The notes under the pieces are model-generated. The model had not been told where the DNA came from, searched no databases, and saw only the letters and a list, made by a program, of their open reading frames with translations. From Negativicutes bacterium (GTDB lineage: Bacteria; Bacillota_C; Negativicutes; Sporomusales_B; JARLHX01), in contig JARLHX010000360.1 in assembly GCA_031292035.1 (NCBI GenBank), positions 1 through 6,329 on the forward strand: DNA of 6,329 nt, given 5' to 3'. Position numbers and translations under genes: made by a program. Shown here piece by piece: positions 1-6,050 of the stretch (its first letter is position 1; every line of letters starts with the position of its first letter).

Positions 1-387
1 CTGCACCAGCGCGGGGATGGCCTTTGTCGGGTCGAAGTTGAGGTTATCCCCGAATACGACATTCGAATAGTCAAAAGTGGGTAGCTGGAAGGAAGTAAAC
101 GGGGCTATCGTCTGAAACCAGCCATTCCCCCAGTTCTGCACCGTTCGCGGCCATGCCATTGCCTGCGATGATCCGGACAGCTGGCCAGGGAAGGGAACAA
201 GATCGATTTGCCGGGCTGCTCGCCGCAGCAGGATGTCTTTATCGGCGGTCTTCAGCGCGGCCCAGGCGACAGCTTTCGGGTCGGTGCTGATATAGTAGCC
301 TGCGACATAGGTGTCGGCATCTGCAGCAGTGATATAGCTGTCAGTACCGACGACGAGAGTGGAGGGTTGCGGGGCCGGGGTTGACAT
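1..387 (-). CDS. DnaT-like phage head-tail connector protein, 3' end outside window
   Basis: The minus-strand reading frame opens with ATG at 387 and stays open for 129 codons to the window edge, so the C-terminus is missing. An AAGGGGGG ribosome binding site at 403-396, 8 nt upstream, supports this start. The residues match the phage family usually annotated as 'DnaT-like ssDNA-binding protein'. They include TDSYITAADADTYV (15-28), a helical ALKTADKDILLRRAARQID stretch (44-62), FPGQLSGSSQAMAWPR (66-81) and an IPALVQ element (124-129). The usual family pattern is NSY-x-ADADAY, then an RATxYLD helix, then QxLxWPR, then IP. Members lie just after the major capsid gene and probably serve as a head-completion or neck component; the DNA-replication name is likely misleading. 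About 40 residues rich in aromatics and Asn separate WPR from IP, longer than I expect for the family. The upstream neighbour ends 32 nt before this start, so the genes are probably cotranscribed. Confidence 0.8.
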   Translation of the reverse strand, partial: MSTPAPQPSTLVVGTDSYITAADADTYVAGYYISTDPKAVAWAALKTADKDILLRRAARQIDLVPFPGQLSGSSQAMAWPRTVQNWGNGWFQTIAPFTSFQLPTFDYSNVVFGDNLNFDPTKAIPALVQ

Positions 388-419
388 GGTTTATTCCCCC
401 CTTCGGGACTGGCCAGCGG

Positions 420-722
420 CTAGCCGGCCGCTTTCGAGAGTTGTTTCGTCAAGTCGGTAACCTGTTTTTGCAGGACCGCGTTTGCCTGGTTCAGGCTCTC
501 CACCTGGGCCTTCAGATCGGTGTTTTCTTTTTCCATGGCATCATAGCCGGCCTTTAACTCTTCGCCGGCGGCCATCATGGCAGCCAGCTTGTCGGCGTCG
601 CTTTCGACGGTCATCGGGACGCCGTTTTCGTCAATTTGAACATATCCCTGCTTTTTGAGGGCTTCAACTTCGTCCTGAGAGGCGACGATCCGCTGCACAG
701 CCCCTTTTTGAACGTAAAACAT
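420..722 (-). CDS. small coiled-coil phage head-region protein (100 aa)
   Basis: This is a complete 100-residue ORF with ATG at 722, stop TAG at 422-420, and a near-perfect AGGAGGG ribosome binding site about 8 nt upstream. Residues 1-33 (MFYVQKGAVQRIVASQDEVE, then ALKKQGYVQIDENG) form a short module of the type 'Y-V-x-KG-x-V-x-R-V-x-S-x-x-EVEALKxxGYxxI'. Similar modules recur in small phage head and tail proteins, where they look like a strand-helix-strand fold. Residues 43-97 are low in helix breakers and show a heptad pattern (ELKAGYDAMEKENTDLKAQV, then ESLNQANAVLQKQV), which predicts a coiled coil and probably oligomerisation. No enzymatic motif, membrane segment or cysteine is present. 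Its position between the coat gene and the connector gene is where phages often encode small head accessory or head-tail joining proteins. That role is inferred from position; I do not recognise a named family. Confidence 0.8.
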   Translation of the reverse strand: MFYVQKGAVQRIVASQDEVEALKKQGYVQIDENGVPMTVESDADKLAAMMAAGEELKAGYDAMEKENTDLKAQVESLNQANAVLQKQVTDLTKQLSKAAG

Positions 723-750
723 TATTTTTCCCTCCTGTTAGGAGTTATTT

Positions 751-772
751 GGGGGCGTTTGCGCCCGCCCCC
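751..772 (-). other. GC-rich inverted repeat between capsid and small head gene
   Basis: The plus strand reads GGGGGCG (751-757), 8 nt, then CGCCCCC (766-772), a perfect 7-bp inverted repeat. An alternative 5-bp stem GGGCG/CGCCC (753-757 and 762-766) has a 4-nt TTTG loop. In the direction of transcription (minus) the hairpin is followed by AAATAACTCC, not a U-tract, so it is not a canonical intrinsic terminator. It lies about 28 nt past the capsid stop and about 28 nt before the next start. It may stabilise the 3' end of the capsid transcript or partly reduce downstream expression. That role is inferred; the inverted repeat itself is directly visible. Confidence 0.5.
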
Positions 773-799
773 TCTTGGCGTTGTCATTGATTCGGGGTT

Positions 800-1732
800 T
801 TACTGATGGTTGCAGAACAGCGACGGCAGTTTGTTGTCCGGAATCCAGATGTCATGATATCTCCGATAGTCGAAGCCCCAGGCGTTCGCCTTCTGGTTCA
901 CCATCGGGTCGAAGATACGAATGGTATCGGCCTTAGAAACGGCAATCGGGGCCGTCCGGGCCATGATCATCCAGTTAATCGCTTTGGCGCCGGCAGCTGT
1001 CGCGAATCCGCCACCGGTCTGCCCGGCGGTAACACCATCATTCAGCGTAATAGCAGTGTTCATACGCGCCGAGGGGACGCGGATAATGGGGATGTCGTCG
1101 ATGAACTGGACTTTGGTTTTGATGTTGCCGCCAACGGGGAATTCCTGCACATTCAGGAATTTGGTGATCTTGTCGCTCTCCGAAAGGATGGTATTCGCGC
1201 TGATCGACATGGCGATCACCAGCGGGTAATCTTCGCCGATAACGTCCTGAATCAGAGCGATATCGTTTTTCAATGTGGCGTAAACGTCAGCGGTCGCCGG
1301 GGTATAGGTCCGAGCGTTTGATCCGGATCCGGCGTCCTGCGCGATCGCTGCCGTAGCTATTACGGCATGGCGATAGGCGTCAATTTCGGGAATGACCTTG
1401 GTCCGTTGAAATTGCTCCATGACATTGTAAGCGGTCGCCATTTTCGCGGTGTCGTCGCTTTGGATAAGGTCCAGCTGGAATTTCCGGCCACGGTCCTGGG
1501 TGAAGTTTTTCGCTTCATAGGACAGGGTTACACCGCCCTGGACATAACCGTTATCCTTGTCGTAGTTGCCCATTCCATCCATGACGATTTTCGGAATTTG
1601 GATGGTAGCGCCCCCGATGTAGACAACCTGGCCTGCGTTGGCTTCCATCCAGCCGGTCGCCCCTCTTGCGATCATGACTTCGTCAAGCCACTTCTGGAAT
1701 AGTTGCGCATATTGAAGGATATTGATAGCCAT
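800..1732 (-). CDS. major capsid protein (HK97-fold)
   Basis: This 310-residue coat protein starts with ATG at 1732 and stops with TAA at 802-800. An AAGGAG ribosome binding site lies upstream with a slightly long spacer of about 12 nt. It has the layout of short Firmicutes-prophage coat proteins of the HK97 fold. An N-terminal arm and E-loop-like region spans residues 35-95, with IQIPKIVMDGMGNYD (44-58) and FTQDRGRKFQLD (77-88). A spine helix ends in FQRTKVIPEIDAYR (108-121). A mixed alpha/beta A-domain follows, with IPIIRVPSARM (214-224) and INWMIMARTAPIAVSKADTI (252-271) leading into RIFDP. The C-terminal segment is YRRYHDIWIPDN (290-301). No long N-terminal delta domain or protease site is evident. 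This fits the separate scaffold gene just upstream, whose stop lies 23 nt before this start. The single Cys (307) is near the C-terminus. Product: hundreds of copies forming the icosahedral shell. Confidence 0.9.
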   Translation of the reverse strand: MAINILQYAQLFQKWLDEVMIARGATGWMEANAGQVVYIGGATIQIPKIVMDGMGNYDKDNGYVQGGVTLSYEAKNFTQDRGRKFQLDLIQSDDTAKMATAYNVMEQFQRTKVIPEIDAYRHAVIATAAIAQDAGSGSNARTYTPATADVYATLKNDIALIQDVIGEDYPLVIAMSISANTILSESDKITKFLNVQEFPVGGNIKTKVQFIDDIPIIRVPSARMNTAITLNDGVTAGQTGGGFATAAGAKAINWMIMARTAPIAVSKADTIRIFDPMVNQKANAWGFDYRRYHDIWIPDNKLPSLFCNHQ

Positions 1733-1755
1733 TTTGTTAATTCACTCCTTGTTTT

Positions 1756-2280
1756 TTAAATTAGACTGGTTTCATCGCATAACTTCTTAAAAGCTGCGAT
1801 TTCAGCCTCCTGGCCGACGGTACCGGCTCCCCCTGCTGGGTTGGGGTTGGGGTTATTCGGTACCGGATCGCCGAACAGGTAAGGGTGGGAAGTCTGGAAA
1901 CCTTTCAACTGTTCGTCGATGTCTTTTTCAAGGTCGATTTTCGGCAGAAGCAGGTCGGGGTCTTTGACTTTCGCCTGGAATAATTTGAGCTTGGCGTCGG
2001 CCTGCTTCTGAATTCCTGAGTTTTTCGCCGTCAGGTCAGCGACTTGACTTTCCAGAGTCGTCACTTTGGCGGCCTGGGCCTTCAGGGCGTCGATGTCTTT
2101 CGGGTCGACAATTTTGCTCCGGGCCTCGGTTAGCTGGGTATTGAGAGCGGCCAGCTGCCCGTTGACGGTTTCAAGCTCGGATTTCGGAACATACCGCGAA
2201 ATAGTACGGCCATGCTCGCCCATGATAACCTCGATTTGCTCCGGAGTGAATCCCTGATCGGCTAAATACTTGCGGTTCAT
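1756..2280 (-). CDS. GP20-like phage capsid scaffold protein
   Basis: This 174-residue protein starts with ATG at 2280, preceded by GGGAGG with an 8-nt spacer, and ends with TAA at 1758-1756. The start MNRKYLADQGFTPEQIEVIM, followed by GEHG, matches the N-terminal pattern of the phage minor structural GP20 family ('LxxLGLTxEQIxxIMxEHG'), which are scaffolds in Firmicutes phages. Residues 34-100 are strongly helical with heptad-like spacing, giving the elongated coiled-coil rod typical of scaffolds. The conserved tail of the family, GFQTSHPYLFGDP (127-139), follows. Residues 140-153 are a Pro/Asn/Gly-rich linker (PNNPNPNPAGG). The last 18 residues (EAEIAAFKKLCDETSLI) form a short amphipathic helix, a plausible coat-binding element by analogy with other scaffolds. 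The scaffold would guide capsid assembly in the cytoplasm and then leave or be degraded. Its place directly before the coat gene supports the call. Confidence 0.85.
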   Translation of the reverse strand: MNRKYLADQGFTPEQIEVIMGEHGRTISRYVPKSELETVNGQLAALNTQLTEARSKIVDPKDIDALKAQAAKVTTLESQVADLTAKNSGIQKQADAKLKLFQAKVKDPDLLLPKIDLEKDIDEQLKGFQTSHPYLFGDPVPNNPNPNPAGGAGTVGQEAEIAAFKKLCDETSLI

Positions 2281-2408
2281 GAATATAACCTCCCGTTTTC
2301 GCTCGGCAGCGTATTTGGCCGGTTACGCCCGGTCTGTCGCAAAGAAAAAAGCCCGGTTAGGGCTGGGATTAGATTCCTTGATTCTGTCGGGGTCGGCTCT
2401 CGCCTCAT
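2277..2408 (-). CDS. possible short ORF filling the spike-scaffold gap (43 aa)
   Basis: A minus-strand frame runs from ATG at 2408 to a TGA at 2279-2277 that overlaps the scaffold ATG (ATGA overlap). The predicted 43-residue peptide begins MRREPTPTESRNLIPALTGL and is rich in Arg, Pro and Asn; I recognise no family. The strong AAGGAGG site at 2427-2421, which shares bases with the spike stop codon, lies 12 nt before this ATG. The same site is ideally spaced (8 nt) for a GTG at 2412 that opens a different 29-codon frame beginning MNEARADPDRIKES and ending at 2323. Both frames run through the intrinsic terminator, so either may be a leader-like ORF or fortuitous. The strong ribosome binding site and the exact overlap argue for some translation here. 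The composition and the embedded terminator argue against a functional protein. Confidence 0.25.
   Translation of the reverse strand: MRREPTPTESRNLIPALTGLFSLRQTGRNRPNTLPSENGRLYS
2341..2364 (-). terminator. intrinsic terminator after the spike gene
   Basis: Read on the minus strand, AGCCC-TAACC-GGGCT forms a 5-bp GC-rich stem with a 5-nt loop (2364-2350), followed immediately by a T-rich run, TTTTTCTTT (2349-2341). This is the standard form of a Rho-independent terminator for minus-strand transcription. The opposite direction has no U-tract, so it is not bidirectional. It lies about 60 nt after the spike stop and about 60 nt before the scaffold start, dividing the upstream cassette from the capsid block. 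The stem is short, so read-through is likely, and it sits inside possible short ORFs whose translation could oppose hairpin formation. The structure is visible; its strength is inferred. Confidence 0.65.
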
Positions 2409-2425
2409 TCACGATTTTAGCCTCC

Positions 2426-5400
2426 TTATGCCGCCTTTTGCAATTCTTCTTGCTCGTCAGCCATCGACGTTAGCGAGGAGGTTAGAGTATACCACGGGCC
2501 CCAGGTCGTTCCTGAAGTTGCTTTGCGGAAGATCATTTTCCCGGGATCAGTGCTATCCGGGTAGAAATACTGCCAGCATTTCGTAATGTCGCCCGTTTGA
2601 TCGCTGTACTTTTCCACCTTCCACATACCGGTCAGTGAACCAAGGGAGGCCGGTAACCGACTATACGTCAGAGTGGCGGCAGCGTTCGATGCTGTGGCCG
2701 CTTGGCTAAGAGTAATGCAAGCTGGGAATGTCAAGGCTTCAGCGGTATTCGTCGCGGTCGGCGCTTGATTCAGGAAGATGTTTTGACCGAACGCAGCCCA
2801 GGTGTTTGCCTGGGTAGACGTCGCGGCATGGCCTGAGTCAAGAGTAAAATGCGTTGAATCGGTGATAGACGCAATTGTCGCCCCGGCCGGAATATAAGCA
2901 CCATAGACTGCCTGACCTACCGCTAGATTCGTGTTTGGTGCGGCCAGAGTGACAGCCGTGCTGGCGTTGGTGGTCGAACATTGCCAGCCGAAGCACATGG
3001 GACTTGTTGCATATGTGCTGCTTGAATTCGCGCTAAGGGTAACAACGTTTCCTGTAATATTGGTTATTGTCGCGGTACCTGTTCCCCATCCGGACCCCGA
3101 ATACACCCGCATACCTGTCGACAGCCCTGCCACTCCTTGCGACAAAATAATAGTATTTGTGCTTGTAGTAATATTGCCCCCGGCGGAGTTCGTGGCGGCT
3201 GGACCGAAATAAACAGAGGCTGCGGATATTGCTCCGGTAGTCGGTTGCGATATCGTGACAGTCCCGGATCCAGTGTTGACGGCGGTAACGTAGGTATTTG
3301 CCGGAATGTTTGAATTTGTCGCTAAAGACCCCGGAAGGATATTATCAAGCGCCGTCGGGGTAAGCGTGGTACTGCCACTTGCCGCCGTAGTGATTTGCTT
3401 GACACCGATTAGGTTGACGTTGATTGCCGATATAACCGTGTTCGCGGGAATATCAGCGCCGCTGACCGGCTGATTAAGGATCTTTCCAGCCGTTCCCTGA
3501 GGAATAATACCCGTCTGCCCGCTAGTAAGCACACAGTTCTCAATTGTCTGCGTCCCAATACTAGTAATTGTCGGCCAGGTTGTACCGTTCCATCCGGGTA
3601 TTCCAGTTCCGACAACGGGAGACCCCACCGAACCAATACCCGCAAGAGTGGAAGGGATGATGATATTACTACCATTGTTGATTATGGTTGAAATTTGGGC
3701 ACCTTCGGCGACGGTTTGGTTAGAAACCGAAACTCCATTCGGAAAACTAGCCGGAGTAGCCTGCGAATCAAACGAAGTCATGTAAGCCGTATCGGTTCGA
3801 TAGACCTTTAGCTGGCCAGTTATGGGATTTGCCGTTAATTTATTGGTGTTTCTTGAAAACTGGGCCGTTGCCGGACTTTGTGAGTGTGTGCTGCTGATGG
3901 TAAAAAGCCCTGATGCGGTAAATCCGGTCGGTGATTCGAAGATATCATCATTTATGACAATATTGTCCGAGGCCGTTCCTCCGTAAGCTCCAAAAATGTA
4001 CCCATAAGCTGTAGGCGCTGCAAATGTTATGTTGACTCCAGTACTGGTTGCCGTAGAGCTTTTACCAGACAAAATGTTATAAGTTGATGTTGAGTATAAA
4101 CTACCCAGAGTGGTACTGCTCGGGATTCCGGTTCCGGTCATTGCCATGCCTCCGATTAGCCCGGCAGGCATTATAAAGTTAACGGTACTGCTGTTTTTCA
4201 CAACCTGGCAAAGAATTTTAATCGGAGTCGAACCAAAACTAAGCGTAGTAAACGGGCTGTCAGCGGTCGCCGGATTGCTCAAAACGGCTGAACCCTGGGC
4301 AAAGATATAGTCGCTTGTCCCCGCACCTTTTGCCGCTCCGCTCATGACAACCGTGGTACCGCTGTTGGACACGACCGTCGCGCCCCTGGTTGCCATATTA
4401 GGGCCGTAGATAGTCATTCCCGGTAATATGCTGGCGTTTGCAGTTCCCAAGGTTAAGGTGGTGCTGTTATTGGTCGTGGTCGCATTCGATGAGGTAATAG
4501 CATTGTTTATCGTGGTGACGGTTGTCAACGATGGGATTCCTGCGCCGGTAACAGCATCACCATTATTGATATTGCTATAATTCGGGACAATGGTCGTGCT
4601 GCCGTTGATTGTGGCAAAGGGCACGACAATGGTTGCAATATTCGTATTCTTGCCGCAATCGGTGAAGGTGGATTTTAAAACCCGGAACTTTGAGACATTT
4701 CCCCACATAAAGGCTTCTTGAGCCTGACTCATTCCGACACGCTTAAATTTAACATCGTTAACTTCTACGTCGATGGCTTTCGTTCCAGCGGCTGAATAGC
4801 CGATCAGGCTAGGACTACCGCCGATGTCAATAAACTCGCCGCGGGTAATCCGAACACCCTTCATGCCTTCGGCCGTGATCGGACTGCCATTGAAGGTGAA
4901 AGGATGCGGACTATCTGCTCCGTAATAATTCCAGAGCGATGTATTGCTAACCCTAAAAGTATCCACCAGGATATCATTGCTCAACGATTCGCCGACAACG
5001 CCATCTGTAGGGTCAGATGCCAGACCATAGTTAAAATTAAATACTGAACCACCCCAAAGAACGCCGTCAATGTCCACATTTCGGAATTTGATATTAGTGG
5101 GCGGTGGGTTATTGGCTTGGATTTTAAGGTTAATACAGCCGGCTCCAGCGCCTACCATTCTGCCGTGATAACCGTCAATATCGATATTTTTCAGGACAGT
5201 CCATGCAGTATTATTAGGCTCAAAGTCGATCATGCCAGTAGGCTCACCCGGCTGCGAATCATTCATAAACCAGAGGTTTTTACCGGTAAAACCGTCCATA
5301 TCCTCTATGGACATACCGTTACGATTGTTCCAATTATACCCGTCTATCCAAAGATTTTCCATAAAGATATTTTGATTGTGGACCTGGTAGATGCTATTCC

Positions 5401-6034
5401 CTGACGCCGCGTAACTTCCGGCAAAGTAGATACCATCACCGTTGAATTTGTAAATCCAGATATTACGCAGAACACTGTTGTTGATGCCATTAAAACAGAG
5501 CATCATGGTATGCTCGAAAGTATTGGTTGCTGGGAAGGGCTTATAATTGACTAGATCGTCACAGGTTCCCCAGAACGACATATTTTCGAGCGTGATATTT
5601 GACGCCGATACAATATTGGTCGGTGCCACGCCGCCCGGGGCTGTGATGTTGGTGCCCATGATGCAGGACCAATCGCTGTAGAAATGGTTCAGCGAGGCCG
5701 CAGGAGGAAGTTGAAAGATAGTTCCCGGGCCTGATCCACTCATATGGAGAGTGGGAGGAATTTGGACATTTTGAGAAACAAAAGTCCCGAGAGGAACCGT
5801 CAATACTTTTCCAGTTATTACGGCATTGTTCATGGCAAATTGAATGCCGACAGATTGATCGGCTGTCGGGGTAGTTGCTGACACGCCGAAAGTAGTAATA
5901 TCGACAGAACCGTTTGCCGCGGTACTGCCGAGCGAAGGCGCCGGGATGTATCCGGGTTGCGCTGCCATTGCCGGCGAAAGGAACGTCAGCAGCAGTAGGA
6001 ATATAAGCCCGGCAAAAACTCTAATTTTATTCAT
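2426..6034 (-). CDS. secreted tailspike-like beta-helix protein with pyocin-knob C-terminus
   Basis: This gene encodes about 1202 residues with ATG at 6034. The ATG is preferred over the TTG at 6052 because a clean signal peptide begins there: positive MNKIR, hydrophobic VFAGLIFLLLLTFL, then SPAMA|A with predicted cleavage near residue 24. Residues 43-462 resemble the pectate-lyase-3-type parallel beta-helix. They show DITTFGV and VPLGTFVSQNVQI with a GSGPGTI turn, then rungs such as FNGDGIYFAG (197-206), NGMSIEDMDGF (239-249) and GMIDFEPNN (267-275). The last pair matches the recurring 'GISI...GIDxEPN' rung pattern of this superfamily. Two beta-repeat blocks follow (about 467-677 and 774-1130), separated by what looks like resumed helix (678-754). 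Residues 1134-1187 (including ITKCWQYFYPDS and SGTTWGPWYTLTS) resemble the pyocin-knob domain of phage tail fibres. The likely role is binding or cutting a surface glycan. Catalytic residues cannot be assigned. A signal peptide on a virion spike is unusual, so it may instead be an exported prophage-encoded surface protein. The TAATG overlap implies coupling to the upstream gene. Confidence 0.8.
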   Translation of the reverse strand: MNKIRVFAGLIFLLLLTFLSPAMAAQPGYIPAPSLGSTAANGSVDITTFGVSATTPTADQSVGIQFAMNNAVITGKVLTVPLGTFVSQNVQIPPTLHMSGSGPGTIFQLPPAASLNHFYSDWSCIMGTNITAPGGVAPTNIVSASNITLENMSFWGTCDDLVNYKPFPATNTFEHTMMLCFNGINNSVLRNIWIYKFNGDGIYFAGSYAASGNSIYQVHNQNIFMENLWIDGYNWNNRNGMSIEDMDGFTGKNLWFMNDSQPGEPTGMIDFEPNNTAWTVLKNIDIDGYHGRMVGAGAGCINLKIQANNPPPTNIKFRNVDIDGVLWGGSVFNFNYGLASDPTDGVVGESLSNDILVDTFRVSNTSLWNYYGADSPHPFTFNGSPITAEGMKGVRITRGEFIDIGGSPSLIGYSAAGTKAIDVEVNDVKFKRVGMSQAQEAFMWGNVSKFRVLKSTFTDCGKNTNIATIVVPFATINGSTTIVPNYSNINNGDAVTGAGIPSLTTVTTINNAITSSNATTTNNSTTLTLGTANASILPGMTIYGPNMATRGATVVSNSGTTVVMSGAAKGAGTSDYIFAQGSAVLSNPATADSPFTTLSFGSTPIKILCQVVKNSSTVNFIMPAGLIGGMAMTGTGIPSSTTLGSLYSTSTYNILSGKSSTATSTGVNITFAAPTAYGYIFGAYGGTASDNIVINDDIFESPTGFTASGLFTISSTHSQSPATAQFSRNTNKLTANPITGQLKVYRTDTAYMTSFDSQATPASFPNGVSVSNQTVAEGAQISTIINNGSNIIIPSTLAGIGSVGSPVVGTGIPGWNGTTWPTITSIGTQTIENCVLTSGQTGIIPQGTAGKILNQPVSGADIPANTVISAINVNLIGVKQITTAASGSTTLTPTALDNILPGSLATNSNIPANTYVTAVNTGSGTVTISQPTTGAISAASVYFGPAATNSAGGNITTSTNTIILSQGVAGLSTGMRVYSGSGWGTGTATITNITGNVVTLSANSSSTYATSPMCFGWQCSTTNASTAVTLAAPNTNLAVGQAVYGAYIPAGATIASITDSTHFTLDSGHAATSTQANTWAAFGQNIFLNQAPTATNTAEALTFPACITLSQAATASNAAATLTYSRLPASLGSLTGMWKVEKYSDQTGDITKCWQYFYPDSTDPGKMIFRKATSGTTWGPWYTLTSSLTSMADEQEELQKAA
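2645..3715 (-). repeat. C-terminal block of degenerate beta repeats in the spike protein
   Basis: Residues about 774-1130 of the spike contain several diverged copies of a 45-60 residue unit. Its core is 'GSTTLT..., G-x-x-V-x-G-x-x-IPA-x-T-x-V/I-x-x-I, then TVTLS'. Visible examples are VSGADIPANTVISAINV, NSNIPANTYVTAV with GTVTISQP, VYGAYIPAGATIASI with HFTLDS, and a WGTGTATITNI copy lacking the IP. The copies are Ser/Thr/Asn/Gly-rich with alternating hydrophobic residues, as expected for stacked beta-sandwich or beta-solenoid stalk modules. They are too diverged to be recent perfect duplications. Confidence 0.65.
4004..4636 (-). repeat. internal block of beta repeats interrupting the spike beta-helix
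   Basis: Residues about 467-677 of the spike hold about three copies of the same type of unit as the C-terminal block: GSTTIVPN with VTGAGIPSLTTVTTI, NSTTLTLG with ILPGMTIYG, and SSTVNFIMP with MTGTGIPSSTTLG. The helix-type sequence before it (FRVLKSTFTDCGKN) seems to continue after it (FGAYGGTASDNIVINDDIFE). The block therefore looks like an insertion in a loop between rungs. The boundaries are estimated by eye. Confidence 0.6.
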
Positions 6035-6050
6035 TATCCATTCGCCCCCC
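6032..6050 (-). promoter_or_regulatory. TAATG overlap and G-run RBS for the spike start
   Basis: A run of six G on the minus strand (6050-6045) lies 10 nt before the ATG at 6034, inside the last codons of the upstream gene. It is the only Shine-Dalgarno-like sequence near the start and is weak beside the AGGAGG sites of the capsid genes. The upstream stop TAA (6036-6034) shares its last base with the ATG, so re-initiation by terminating ribosomes is likely to drive spike translation. The G-run lies downstream of the alternative TTG at 6052 and so cannot serve that start. Confidence 0.5.

Noticed and set aside
806..1702. Plus-strand ORFs at 806-1321, 921-1229 and 1367-1702.
   Set aside because: They lie wholly antisense to the well-supported capsid gene, have no ribosome binding sites, and their Arg/Val/Gly-rich sequences match no family.
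2281..2341. Promoter for the capsid block downstream of the terminator (TTGCGA followed by CAAATA-like sequence).
   Set aside because: The boxes match consensus poorly and their spacing is about 19 nt, so I could not support a promoter call.
2066..2473. Plus-strand ORFs at 2066-2257 and 2270-2473.
   Set aside because: The first is antisense to the scaffold. The second runs through the terminator region and both gene ends, has no RBS and has a shadow-like composition.
3409..3675. Minus-strand 88-residue ORF inside the spike gene in another frame, and plus-strand ORFs at 2931-3212, 4110-4310 and 5117-5404.
   Set aside because: All overlap the long, internally consistent spike frame. None has a ribosome binding site or recognisable motif.
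2426..6034. Diversity-generating retroelement or phase-variable tract in the spike gene.
   Set aside because: I saw no C-type lectin-like variable end, template repeat, reverse transcriptase or long homopolymer or short-tandem tract; the repeats are diverged protein modules.
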